From: JAPOXR01 sp965214695
GTDB lineage: Bacteria; Pseudomonadota; Alphaproteobacteria; Rhodobacterales; Rhodobacteraceae
Length of the DNA: 64,000 bases
NCBI GenBank assembly: GCA_965214695.1
Contig: OZ243967.1
Location: 3,286,001 to 3,350,000 of the forward strand
Reading direction: 5' to 3'
This document shows positions 16,387 through 25,701 of this stretch, in pieces (positions within the stretch are counted from its first letter, which is position 1; each line of letters starts with the position of its first letter). Both the position numbers and the translations under genes were made by a program. Under the pieces are notes generated by a model. It did no database searches and was not told where the DNA came from. It saw only the letters and a program-made list of their open reading frames with translations.

Positions 16387-17280
16387 TCAGTCTGTCAACG
16401 TGCTTTCACGAAGGCCATCGGCAAGAAGGTTGAGGCCCAGTACAAATGACGAGATCGCGATGCAGGGAAACACGGTCATGTGCGGCGCAAAGGTAGCCAT
16501 GGCACGTGTTTCGTTAATCATACCTCCCCAATCGGGTTGCGGCGGCGGCAATCCCAGCCCGAGAAAGCCCAAAACGCCGATTGTAATCGTTGTGTAGCCA
16601 AGCCGCAGGCAGGCATCGACGATCAGCAGGGACGTCGCATTGGGCAATATCTCGCGAAACATGATGTATGCCGCACTTTCGCCGCGGGTCTGGGCCGATG
16701 CCACGTAGTCGCGGCTGCGCAGGTCCAGAACGATGCCCCTAACGATTCGCATGATACCCGGTGCACTGGCAAATGTCACGGCAACGACGATGTTGAGGCC
16801 CGAGGCGCCAAAGGTGGAGATGATGACCACGTAGAGAACCAGCACCGGGAATGACAGCACGACATTGGCAAAGCTGGACACAAGATCGTCGATCCAACCC
16901 CGGAAATAACCGGCAACCAGCCCGAGCGACACACCCACTGCGTAGGCTGATCCAGTCGCGATGGTCGAAAAGAACAAAACCCGACGTCCGCCCCAGATGA
17001 TGCGGGACATGATATCGCGCCCAAGATGGTCCGAGCCCAACCAGAACACGCGCCCGTCAGGGGCGATCATCCCGGGCGTCTGGAAGGGCGTAACCTGCTC
17101 CGTCGGCCCAAATGGCGAAAGAAGCGGGGCTGCCAGCGACACCGCAATCCAAAAAAGGCAGATAAACCCGCCGATCAGCCCGACCGGGCTGAAAAGGATT
17201 CTTGGCAGACGCGAGCGCCAGCCCCTGACCGGGCGGGTCTGCAGTCCTGAGGAACCCGGATCTAGAATGAACTCCGTCAT
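16387..17280 (-). CDS. ABC transporter permease, DppC type
   Basis: Inner-membrane protein of 297 residues with about six hydrophobic segments. It has the DppC-type N-terminal lead, PVGLIGGFICLFW, the WLGSDHLGRDIMSRIIWGGR block and an EAA-like loop (VASAQTRGESAAYIMFREILPN). It forms the membrane channel with the DppB-type partner, whose stop overlaps its start by 4 bp. It belongs to the peptide-type importer at 14.5-18.2 kb. Confidence 0.92.
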   Translation of the reverse strand: MTEFILDPGSSGLQTRPVRGWRSRLPRILFSPVGLIGGFICLFWIAVSLAAPLLSPFGPTEQVTPFQTPGMIAPDGRVFWLGSDHLGRDIMSRIIWGGRRVLFFSTIATGSAYAVGVSLGLVAGYFRGWIDDLVSSFANVVLSFPVLVLYVVIISTFGASGLNIVVAVTFASAPGIMRIVRGIVLDLRSRDYVASAQTRGESAAYIMFREILPNATSLLIVDACLRLGYTTITIGVLGFLGLGLPPPQPDWGGMINETRAMATFAPHMTVFPCIAISSFVLGLNLLADGLRESTLTD

Positions 17281-18209
17281 GTAAACCGCACCCGCGGATT
17301 TAGCATGCCGTATCCGACGTCGGCGATGGTCTGCGTTCCGACAGCAACGATGACCGATATCATCGCGCAGGCCTGCAGCATGAAGATATCCTGGGTCAGC
17401 GATGACTCCAAAAGCAGCGCTCCGAACCCGCGATAGGCAAAGAAGAACTCCACCACGATCACACCGGAGAGCAGCCAGTTGATCTGAAGCACGATCACGG
17501 TAAACGGGGCAATCAGCGCATTGCGGAGCGCGTGCTGCAAAATGACCCGGCGAAATGGCATGCCTTTCAGTATGGCCGTGCGGACATAGTTGCTTTGCAT
17601 AACTTCGGCCATTGATGCCCGCATCATCCGGGCAACGTATCCAAATCCAAACAGGATCAGCACCATCGCGGGCATGACCAGTTGCAACGGATCAAAGCCG
17701 TTGGACATGGTGCTGGTCGCCGGGAACCAGCCAAGCAGCAGAATAAAGAAAAATGCCAGAAGAACCGAGCTTGCGAACTCCGGAACCGACGTCGTGACAA
17801 TGGAAAACAACGAGATCACGCGGTCCAGGGCCCCGCCCTCTTTCATACCAGCCAGAACACCTGCGACGATTGAAAGCGGGACCATTACGGCGAACACGGT
17901 TGCCGCGAGGATGCCGGTATTTGCCAGCCGTGGCCACAACACCTCCGACACCGGAACTCTGTATTTCAACGACTGGCCGAAATCGCCGGTAATCATACCG
18001 CCAAGCCAGACCAGATAGCGTTCCCAGACCGGCCGGTTGTAGCCGTTCGCCTCCAGCCAAAGGACGCGCTGCTCGTCTGTGGAATAGGGCCCCAGCACCT
18101 TGACCACGACACTGTTGCCGTTGATCTCTAAAAGCAGGTAAGTGAGGATCGACACGACCAGCATCGTCAGAACCATCAGCATAAGGCGACGCAGGATAAA
18201 GCGCGTCAT
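17277..18209 (-). CDS. ABC transporter permease, DppB type
   Basis: Inner-membrane protein of 310 residues. The ATG at 18209 was preferred over an upstream ATG because GGGAGGTGGG precedes it and it gives the normal DppB start MTRFILRRL. Hydrophobic segments and the conserved loop YVRTAILKGMPFRRVILQHALRNAL fit the family. Partner of the overlapping DppC-type permease. It follows the 2-oxoglutarate oxygenase gene by 84 bp and is probably in the same transcript. Confidence 0.92.
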   Translation of the reverse strand: MTRFILRRLMLMVLTMLVVSILTYLLLEINGNSVVVKVLGPYSTDEQRVLWLEANGYNRPVWERYLVWLGGMITGDFGQSLKYRVPVSEVLWPRLANTGILAATVFAVMVPLSIVAGVLAGMKEGGALDRVISLFSIVTTSVPEFASSVLLAFFFILLLGWFPATSTMSNGFDPLQLVMPAMVLILFGFGYVARMMRASMAEVMQSNYVRTAILKGMPFRRVILQHALRNALIAPFTVIVLQINWLLSGVIVVEFFFAYRGFGALLLESSLTQDIFMLQACAMISVIVAVGTQTIADVGYGMLNPRVRFT

Positions 18210-18293
18210 GCCCACCTCCCGCGTCCGGCAATGAATTGCCTGCTGATCCATCGAGACAGGCAGTCTTTATGCGGATCAGCGTAAGATCCCATT

Positions 18294-19292
18294 TCAATCG
18301 GCTCCTTCCGGCTGACGGACCTGGGCGGAAAACTGGGTGTACAGGTGTTCGCCGGCGGTCACAGGCGGGTATTTCGCCGGTTGCTCGGCGCTGTGGCAAC
18401 CGGGCAGGCATTCTACCACAGCATCATAATTCGGTTGATGAAAGAACCCCAGCGACAGCCGTTCACTGCCGGTTCTGGCGTCGAGCGGCGGATTGACCAC
18501 CCGGTGCAGGGTCGAGACCCACCGGTCATTGGTCCAGCGCGCCATCATGTCGCCGATGTTGAGAACAAAAGATCCAGTTGGCGCAATGACCGGCGCGAAT
18601 TTGCCGTCCTTTGTCAGCACCTGCAGACCGCCGGGGGCGTTGTCGGGTTTCAGGATCGTCATGGTGCCAAAATCGGTATGCGCACCCGCGCGCAACTGCC
18701 CGGGTTGGGGCGGTTCTGATTGGTCGGGATAATACATGGCACCCAGGATGCTGATTTGCCGGTCGATGACAGGTGAGAAATGATGCTCGTCCAGATCCAG
18801 CGCATGCGCGAACAAACGCATCATTGTCTGGCTCAAATCCGTCATTGCGGTCCAATACGCTTGCCACGCCGTCTTGAATTCGGGGATGTCCTGCGGCCAT
18901 AAATTCGGCGCAAAATGCGAACGGCTTCCGGGCGCACTGTAGTAGGGCGCGTCCGAGGTCAACTCTGGCCCGATCGAGAACGACTCTTTCAGGTCCGGCG
19001 GGGTCTCCTCGCCAGTCGTGACACCAAGTGCTGCCTTGCCGAAACCGATATACCCGCGGATAACGTCAGGCTGCGGTTGGGCCACCTTGATCTTGCTCTC
19101 CAGCGGCCCCCGGAAGAACTGCTTAGAGATGTCGTAGACGGCTTGAGTGACCTCGTCCGGTACGCCATGGCCGAGGATGCAGAGAAACCCGATATCCCGG
19201 CAGATCCGGTCGGTCTCGGCGGCGACTGCCTTGCGGTCAGCGGCGGTGCCATGCACAAATCGGTCCAGATCAACTGCTGGTACTACGGTCAT
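18294..19292 (-). CDS. isopenicillin N synthase-like 2-oxoglutarate/Fe(II) dioxygenase
   Basis: Protein of 332 residues with a DIOX_N-like N-terminal half (GFLCILGHGVP) and a jelly-roll catalytic half. The iron triad is His205, Asp207 (AGAHTDFG) and His263 (STLHRVV); Arg278 and Ser280 (RLS) form the expected 2-oxoglutarate carboxylate site. Such enzymes hydroxylate, demethylate or desaturate small molecules while converting 2-oxoglutarate and oxygen to succinate and carbon dioxide. It is the first gene of the minus-strand operon that includes the peptide-type transporter and MttB-like protein. It is therefore a likely first oxidative step, possibly N-demethylation or ring hydroxylation, on the imported compound. 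Confidence 0.88.
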   Translation of the reverse strand: MTVVPAVDLDRFVHGTAADRKAVAAETDRICRDIGFLCILGHGVPDEVTQAVYDISKQFFRGPLESKIKVAQPQPDVIRGYIGFGKAALGVTTGEETPPDLKESFSIGPELTSDAPYYSAPGSRSHFAPNLWPQDIPEFKTAWQAYWTAMTDLSQTMMRLFAHALDLDEHHFSPVIDRQISILGAMYYPDQSEPPQPGQLRAGAHTDFGTMTILKPDNAPGGLQVLTKDGKFAPVIAPTGSFVLNIGDMMARWTNDRWVSTLHRVVNPPLDARTGSERLSLGFFHQPNYDAVVECLPGCHSAEQPAKYPPVTAGEHLYTQFSAQVRQPEGAD

Positions 19293-19467
19293 CGGAATGA
19301 GCCTTCGCGGTGGCCAGATCTTGTTAACAACATTTCTTAACTTACTGTACGTTTTGATCTACCCGACCCGCTGCAGGCGACTATTTCGGGCGGATCTGGT
19401 CGGATTCGGAGTACATCTTGCGGTGTACTAGCCTAACATCGCTGAGACCAAATAGGGGAATTGTGCC
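19293..19467. promoter_or_regulatory. divergent promoter region between oxygenase and hydantoinase genes
   Basis: A 175-base, AT-richer spacer from which two operons diverge. GTTAACAAC and a TTCTTAACTTACTGTACG tract lie near 19322-19352. This is the natural place for the GlxA-type regulator to act, but no clear dyad was identified. Confidence 0.35.
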
Positions 19468-20904
19468 ATGGAATACGATCTCATAATCCGCAACGGAGTT
19501 CTGATTGACCCGTCCGGCACCTATACCTCTGACATCGCAATTTCCGGGGAACGGATTGCGGCCATCGGCACTGAGCTTCGTGGCAGAAATGAGATCGACG
19601 CCGCTGGCAAATACGTGGTCCCCGGCGCCATCGATGGCCATGTGCATATGCGGACCGAAAGGGATGCGTTTTGCTACGACGATACGTTCGCCACAGGCTC
19701 GGTCGCTGCAGCTTTTGGAGGCACGACAACAATTATCGATCAAGTGCAGGCAGAATACGGACGGACGCTGACTGATGAACTGGAGACGCGAATGGCATTG
19801 GCTGAGGGGCAAAGCTGCGTCGATTTCGCCTTTCACATGAATATTCGCGAGCCGATTGAGGAGCGATTGGCCGAGATCCCGGCAATCGTGGCGTGCGGGA
19901 TTTCAAGCTTTAAGTGGTTCATGGCCATTCCTGGTTGGGGTATACCGGACGCTTTCTTGCAGCGTGGTATGTTCGAAGTCGCCGGGTTGGGTGGCCTGTC
20001 CATTGTTCACGCTGAAAATCAAGGGGTTATCCTGGAAATGCGTCGCCGAGCGGCGGCCGAGGGACGACGGAACATCTCCGATTTCATTCGAAACTACCCG
20101 GCTGCCGCCGAGGCTGCTGCAATCGCACTGGCATTGGCGATGACAGAAACCGCCGACGGCCGCACCTTGATCTTTCACAACACCTGCACCGAGGGAGTTG
20201 CAGCCATCCGTGCCGCGAAGGAGCGGGGGTTGCGGGCCTATGGCGAGGCGGGATTGGCGTGGCTGACCCACACCGATGAGGTCTATGCCGGAAATCAGGT
20301 AGCGGCTTTGCCATTCCTTCTGACCCCGCCGATCCGGGACGCGCAGCACTGCGATGCGCTCTGGCGCGGCCTTCAAGGAGGCGCCCTCGATATCGCGTCG
20401 ACCGACCACGCCGCCATGCGTCTTGTGCCCGAAGATCGGGCCCGCGAGGTTGCCGCCTATTTCGGGCACGACGTCAAGGCGCCGCCGGCAACGCCCGACA
20501 CGCCGAGAGACGCCGACGGCAACCGGTTGATGCCCATGCTGCCGCCCGGCGGCGTAGAAACTCGGTTTCCGCTACTTTTCTCTGAGGGAGTCAGGAAAGG
20601 CCGCCTCAGTCTGGAACGGTGGGTGGATGTGTGCTGCACGACGCCGGCCCGGATTTTCGACCTGGCAACCAAGGGACGGCTGCTACCGGGGTTTGATGCC
20701 GATATCGTTATTTTCGATCCAAATGCGCGCCACATCTACAGCGTGGAGGGTCTGCATTCGAACACCGACTATTCCGTTTGGGAAGGTTGGGAAGTCGAGG
20801 GCAAGGTGGAAAGAACCTTTAGTCGTGGCAGGATGATCGTTGACGGTGATCAATTTCTAGGGTCGCAGGATCACGGCGCATATTTGGCGCGGTCCGCCGG
20901 CTGA
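19468..20904 (+). CDS. dihydropyrimidinase/hydantoinase-family cyclic amidohydrolase
   Basis: Protein of 478 residues with all binuclear-metal ligands of the family: His58 and His60 (GHVHM), carboxylatable Lys149 (SSFKWFM), His181, His237 and Asp313 (ASTDHA). It would hydrolyse a cyclic amide such as a hydantoin, dihydropyrimidine or related imide ring. The start codon at 19468 follows GGGGAATT. It is divergent from the 2-oxoglutarate oxygenase and followed by an MFS carrier. Local sequence is closer to hydantoinase/dihydropyrimidinase than to allantoinase or dihydroorotase, but the substrate is not known. Confidence 0.87.
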   Translation: MEYDLIIRNGVLIDPSGTYTSDIAISGERIAAIGTELRGRNEIDAAGKYVVPGAIDGHVHMRTERDAFCYDDTFATGSVAAAFGGTTTIIDQVQAEYGRTLTDELETRMALAEGQSCVDFAFHMNIREPIEERLAEIPAIVACGISSFKWFMAIPGWGIPDAFLQRGMFEVAGLGGLSIVHAENQGVILEMRRRAAAEGRRNISDFIRNYPAAAEAAAIALALAMTETADGRTLIFHNTCTEGVAAIRAAKERGLRAYGEAGLAWLTHTDEVYAGNQVAALPFLLTPPIRDAQHCDALWRGLQGGALDIASTDHAAMRLVPEDRAREVAAYFGHDVKAPPATPDTPRDADGNRLMPMLPPGGVETRFPLLFSEGVRKGRLSLERWVDVCCTTPARIFDLATKGRLLPGFDADIVIFDPNARHIYSVEGLHSNTDYSVWEGWEVEGKVERTFSRGRMIVDGDQFLGSQDHGAYLARSAG

Positions 20905-21069
20905 ATGTGCGGCTGGTCGATCAAGTCGCCTTGATTGACGACGCTGCGCGAAGGATCGGCAATTCAATCCCGGCAAGCTTTTGTGTGGGGCAGACGTGAA
21001 CCGCTTACATGTTCTTCGCGCGGCGATGGTCTCTTTTCATTCGATAAAAAGAAGCAGACAGAGGGCGAT

Positions 21070-22311
21070 ATGTCTCTTTTGGAATTTCTCCGTGAGAACG
21101 TCCGCTTTCTGTCCGTCGGCGGATTGTTGTCGTTTTCATCGTCCTATGGTCAGACATTCTTCATCGCGATATTCGCAGCCCAGATCATGGGAGCCTATGG
21201 TCTCAGCGACGGCCAGTGGGGCGGGATTTATACCCTGAGCACAACCGCTTCTGCGATCGTCATGTTTTGGGCCGGCGGGCTGGCCGACATATTTCGCGTA
21301 CGCGCACTTGCCTGGATCGTAATGCCCGGATTGGCGCTTGTCTGCCTGGCAATGGCGGCAAACCCGACGATTGTCGGGCTGATCGTAATTGTTTTTCTAC
21401 TAAGGCTTCTGGGACAGGGAATGATGACCCAGTTGGCGGTTGTCGCAATGGCGCGCTGGTTTGCCGCCCGACGGGGATTGGCGCTGTCAATTTCGGCATT
21501 GGGTCTTTCCGTGGGGACGGCAACGTTTCCGGTGGTGGTGGCGTTATTGTTCGAGATCATGCCGTGGCGCGCGGTTTGGGTTTTGTCTGCAGTGCCTTTG
21601 ATGCTCACATTTCCCGTGATCCTATGGCTTTTGTCTGCCGAGCGCACACCGCAATCGCATATCGAGACATCCATCGCCGCGGGTATGGATGGCCGGCACT
21701 GGACCAGATCCGAAGTTCTGCGGTCGCGGTTATTCTGGATGCTTTTCCCGATGATTTTGGGGCCATCTGCCTGGGGGACGGCGCTGTTTTTCCAGCAGGT
21801 GCATATTGCCGCGGTCAAAGGCTGGCCGTTGGTCGAATATTTGGCACTGACTCCTCTTTTGGCAGCCGTTTCCATTGTCAGCACCGTGATATCGGGGCAG
21901 GCAATTGACCGGCTTGGTTCTGCGCGTCTGGCAACCGTTTACCTGTTGCCCATCGCACTGGCGTTCCTGGTCATCGGGCTTGCAGATTCTCTGGCGATGG
22001 CTGCAGTTGGCATGGTGATACTTGGGATTGCGTACGGCATTCAGGCGACATTGCCGACCGCAATTTGGGCAGAGTTTTTTGGTACGCGTCACATAGGTGC
22101 AATCAAGGCCGTTTCTGCCAGTGTCATGGTCCTTGGAAGCGCGGTCGGCCCTGGTATCTCGGGCGCCTTGATTGATCTTGGCCTGACGTTTCCCCAGCAG
22201 ATGATTGGCATCTGCGCATATTTTGTCGCGGCGAATTTACTGGTCTGGGTCGCAATTCGTGAAGCGCGGACACACTTGCCGTTGGTGGCGGCCTCACCGC
22301 GCCTCAGGTGA
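21070..22311 (+). CDS. MFS transporter
   Basis: Protein of 413 residues with about twelve hydrophobic segments. The ATG at 21070 (MSLLEFLREN) was chosen because GAGGG lies just upstream and longer versions add a polar, non-membrane tail. The loop between helices 2 and 3 reads WAGGLADIFRVRAL, close to the MFS signature. It could import or export the substrate or a product of the island. Its last 18 bases overlap the 3' end of the convergent ATPase gene. Confidence 0.85.
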   Translation: MSLLEFLRENVRFLSVGGLLSFSSSYGQTFFIAIFAAQIMGAYGLSDGQWGGIYTLSTTASAIVMFWAGGLADIFRVRALAWIVMPGLALVCLAMAANPTIVGLIVIVFLLRLLGQGMMTQLAVVAMARWFAARRGLALSISALGLSVGTATFPVVVALLFEIMPWRAVWVLSAVPLMLTFPVILWLLSAERTPQSHIETSIAAGMDGRHWTRSEVLRSRLFWMLFPMILGPSAWGTALFFQQVHIAAVKGWPLVEYLALTPLLAAVSIVSTVISGQAIDRLGSARLATVYLLPIALAFLVIGLADSLAMAAVGMVILGIAYGIQATLPTAIWAEFFGTRHIGAIKAVSASVMVLGSAVGPGISGALIDLGLTFPQQMIGICAYFVAANLLVWVAIREARTHLPLVAASPRLR

Positions 22312-24414
22312 AGCGACCGGCGCGTCACGAAGGCGGATTACCGGCTCCATTAGATCAAGCGCGTTCTGCGTCAGGTGGCACTTCAGAACATGCTGATCAC
22401 CAATCGCACGCATCGCGGGCATCTCGGTTTCGCAGATGGCCCGGCCCGCCTCGTCTTGTGCCTGCGTCTTACGCGGGCACCGCGTCTGGAAAGGGCATCC
22501 CGGTGGTGGATTTTGCGCCGACGGAATATCACCTTCGAGCAGAATGCGCGTCTGCTCTACCCGATTGTCGGCGATGGGCACTGCAGATAGCAGCGATTCC
22601 GTATATGGATGATACGGTGGTGCAAACACGTCTGCCGTAGGACCCTGTTCCACAATATGGCCCAGATACATGACGACGACCCAATCGGCCAGATGATGGA
22701 CGAGTCCCAGGTCGTGGCTGATGAAGATCAACGTTGTCCCATGATCGACCTGCACTGCCGTCAGCAGTTCAGTGACCGCTGCCTGAACAGAGGCATCCAG
22801 CGCCGATACTGGCTCGTCTGCGACCACGACGCGCGGGTCGCCCGCGAAAGCACGGGCGATGGCCACACGCTGTTTCTGGCCACCGGACAATTGCCTCGGC
22901 AGTCTCTTGGCGAATTCGCGTGGTAGGCGCACGCTGTCGAAGATCGCATCGACCTTGGTTGCGCGATCCGCGTGGCTGTCTCCAATACCGAACTTTTTCA
23001 GAACACGCGCCACCTGCGCGCCGATTGTGCGCTTTGGGTTCAGCGTGTCGAAGGGGTTCTGAAAGATCATCTGGATGTTGCGCACCAACTCGCGGTCGCG
23101 TTTGCGGACGGCCGTCGCGGCGATCTCGTCTCCGTCAAACCGGATGGAACCCTTTGTGGCAACTTCGAGCCCGGTCAGTACTTTGGCCAGCGTCGACTTT
23201 CCACATCCCGATTCTCCCACCAGCGCCAGGGTCTGGCCTTTTCTGGCGAAAAAACTGACGCCATCCACGGCACGCACCTTGCGCTGTCTGGGCCTGGACA
23301 GAAAGCCGCCGTGCTGTTCGTAGTGCTTGACCAGTGCGTCGAACTCGATCAGCATCTCGTTGCTTTCAGGCGCCTGCCCGACAGGTTTGACCTCGTCTTT
23401 CGCGGTCCAGTCGATCTCTTCAAGACGCAGGCATCGCGCGGTGTGGCATTTGGTTCCCGGCAATGCGCGCATTTCCACGGGCGCGCTGTCGCACTGGCCG
23501 GCCACGAAGTGGTCGCAACGCGGGCCAAAGGCGCACCCGGGAGGACGTTCGAATGGCAGCGGTACCTGCCCGGGAATCGTGCGTAGCGTATGACCGCATT
23601 TGTCGGCGTCTGGCACCGGCAATGAGCGAAGCAGACCCTGGGTGTAAGGATGACGTGTGCGGTCAAAGACGTCCAGGGTCGGCCCGCTTTCGACCGCCTG
23701 GCCGGAATACATGACCACAATGCGGTTGCAAGTGCGTCGCACAAGCCCAAGATTGTGACTGATGAACAGGATCGACGCCCCGAACTGCGAGCTCAGATCG
23801 CGGATCAGGTCGATGACCCCGGCCTCGACGGTCACGTCGAGCGCGGTTGTCGGCTCGTCCATCAAAAGCAGCTTGGGTTTGGCCAGCAGCGCCATCGCAA
23901 TGACCACCCGCTGTTGCTGGCCGCCCGAAATCTGATGCGGGTAAGAGCGCATGAGCCGGTCGGGATCAGGCAGTCGCACGGCTTCCAGCATGTCGCGCGC
24001 CTGCCGCTCGGCATCTTCCCGCGAGGTGCCGAAATGGACTATGGGAACCTCGCCCAGTTGTCTGCCGATCTTCATCGACGGGTTAAGCGAGGAGCTGGGC
24101 TCTTGATAAACCATCGAGATTTCCGAGCCGCGGATCTGCAACAACCGCTGTTTCGAGGCCGTGACGAGATCTTCGCCCAAAAACCGGATGCTTCCACCGG
24201 TAATCTGCCCTGCGCGGCTGAGATATTGCATCACCGCAAGCGCGACGGTGGACTTGCCACAACCGGATTCGCCAACAAGACCAACAATTTCGCCTGGCAT
24301 GACCGTGCAGTTGAACCCGGCTACCGCCGGAATTTCGATCGCATGGGTCATGAAGCTGATAGAGAGATCGGTGATATTCAGAACAGGCTCGATGACGGCT
24401 CTCCGGGTGCGCAA
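22294..24414 (-). CDS. fused double ATPase of a dipeptide-type ABC transporter (DppD-DppF)
   Basis: Protein of 706 residues with two complete nucleotide-binding domains. The first has Walker A GESGCGKST at 48-56 and the second a further GESGCGKST near residue 400. Each has an LSGGQ-type signature (ISGGQQQRV, LSGGQKQRV) and a Walker B (LLLMDEPTTALD, VVVADEPVSALD). Both domains end in the peptide-transporter C-terminal extension with a cysteine cluster. It is the only ATPase near the binding protein and permeases at 14.5-18.2 kb, which lack their own, so it almost certainly powers that importer although it is separated by three plus-strand features. Confidence 0.93.
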   Translation of the reverse strand: MRTRRAVIEPVLNITDLSISFMTHAIEIPAVAGFNCTVMPGEIVGLVGESGCGKSTVALAVMQYLSRAGQITGGSIRFLGEDLVTASKQRLLQIRGSEISMVYQEPSSSLNPSMKIGRQLGEVPIVHFGTSREDAERQARDMLEAVRLPDPDRLMRSYPHQISGGQQQRVVIAMALLAKPKLLLMDEPTTALDVTVEAGVIDLIRDLSSQFGASILFISHNLGLVRRTCNRIVVMYSGQAVESGPTLDVFDRTRHPYTQGLLRSLPVPDADKCGHTLRTIPGQVPLPFERPPGCAFGPRCDHFVAGQCDSAPVEMRALPGTKCHTARCLRLEEIDWTAKDEVKPVGQAPESNEMLIEFDALVKHYEQHGGFLSRPRQRKVRAVDGVSFFARKGQTLALVGESGCGKSTLAKVLTGLEVATKGSIRFDGDEIAATAVRKRDRELVRNIQMIFQNPFDTLNPKRTIGAQVARVLKKFGIGDSHADRATKVDAIFDSVRLPREFAKRLPRQLSGGQKQRVAIARAFAGDPRVVVADEPVSALDASVQAAVTELLTAVQVDHGTTLIFISHDLGLVHHLADWVVVMYLGHIVEQGPTADVFAPPYHPYTESLLSAVPIADNRVEQTRILLEGDIPSAQNPPPGCPFQTRCPRKTQAQDEAGRAICETEMPAMRAIGDQHVLKCHLTQNALDLMEPVIRLRDAPVASPEAR

Positions 24415-24562
24415 CCGACGCAGGATCGCCTCGGTTGGCCTTAATTGACGGAATCACATTGGATATTGCAAGCATTGACCGGCGACGCTGACCGATGCCA
24501 GTATCAACATTGGTCGGGACATCCCCAATGCAACACACGGTTCGCGCAAAGGAGCCGCCAGA

Positions 24563-25486
24563 ATGTCCGAAGAGGAGTATCCCCGCGACCTCGTTGGCTA
24601 TGGGCCGGTGCCGCCAAAGGCCAACTGGCCCGGAGGCGCCCAGATTTGCGTGTCTCTGGTCGTCAGTATCGAGGAAGGCGGCGAAAACAGCATCCTGCAC
24701 GGAGATGGACAATCGGAATCGATCCTGTCCGAGGTGGCGGGCCTGTCGCCCGTGGTGGGCGGACGCGAGCCAAATATAGAATCGATGTACGAATTTGGCA
24801 GCCGGGCAGGATACTGGCGCGTCTTGCGGGCATTGCAAGAACGCGAACTTACCGCGACCGTCTATGCCGTGGGTATGGCAATCGAACGAAACCCGGCTGC
24901 CGCCGAGGCCGCAGTTGCGGCAGGCTATGAAGTAATTGCGCATGGCCACAAGTGGATCGATTATGCCGCCGTGCCCGAGCAGGTCGAGCGGGACCACATG
25001 GGTCTTGCCATCGAATCCATCACCCGGATCTGTGGGAAACGGCCACTTGGATGGTGCACGGGGCGGCCAAGCATGAATACGCGACGGCTGGTCGTCGAAG
25101 AAGGCGGATTTCTCTACGACAGTGATTCACTTTCCGACGATCTGCCTTATTGGGAGCGGGTATCAGGTCGCAATCATCTCGTGATCCCGCATCAGTTCGA
25201 TACCAACGATTCAAAATTCGTCCACGCGAACGGATTCGCGTATGGCGGCCACTATGAGGCCTATCTGCGTGACAGTTTCGACGTACTCTATCTTGAGGGC
25301 GAGGCACATCCCCGGATGATGACCGTGAGCCTGCATCCCCGGATCATTGGCCGGCCAGGTCGCATTGCTGCGTTGGAGCGGTTCCTTGATTATGTTCTGA
25401 CGCATGACAAAGTCTGGATCCCCACCCGCGAAGAGATTGCGCGCCACTGGATCGCGCGTCATCCGGCCTCAACTTGGCATCGTTGA
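24563..25486 (+). CDS. PuuE-type allantoinase / NodB-fold polysaccharide deacetylase family protein
   Basis: Protein of 307 residues, preceded by AAAGGAG. Much of the chain follows PuuE, the cofactor-independent allantoinase: YPRDLVGYG at the start, EEGGENSILHGD, YEFGSRAGYWR, IAHGHKWIDY, TRRLVVEEGGFLYDSD, FDTNDSKF and IARHWIARHP at the end. PuuE-type enzymes open the hydantoin ring of allantoin. No other allantoin genes (allantoicase, ureidoglycolate enzymes) are nearby, so the true substrate may be a related ring. It is divergent from the fused ATPase and probably co-transcribed with the following regulator or its own promoter. Confidence 0.82.
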   Translation: MSEEEYPRDLVGYGPVPPKANWPGGAQICVSLVVSIEEGGENSILHGDGQSESILSEVAGLSPVVGGREPNIESMYEFGSRAGYWRVLRALQERELTATVYAVGMAIERNPAAAEAAVAAGYEVIAHGHKWIDYAAVPEQVERDHMGLAIESITRICGKRPLGWCTGRPSMNTRRLVVEEGGFLYDSDSLSDDLPYWERVSGRNHLVIPHQFDTNDSKFVHANGFAYGGHYEAYLRDSFDVLYLEGEAHPRMMTVSLHPRIIGRPGRIAALERFLDYVLTHDKVWIPTREEIARHWIARHPASTWHR

Positions 25487-25701
25487 CAAATCCCTGTCCG
25501 ATGTGCACTGTTCCGAATACGACAATTGTTCGCATTCGGAGCATATGATCAGAACCAAACACTCGACTCCTGTTCTGTGCGCCGGAAATCGTCTTCCCGC
25601 ACCCGGGGCCGCGGTTGCGTCGGCGAATTATTCAGCGGTGGTCGGCACCGCAGCGCCGTCCACAATGCGCTGGCGGCCTTCTCCGGGGGTCACCTGACCC
25701 A

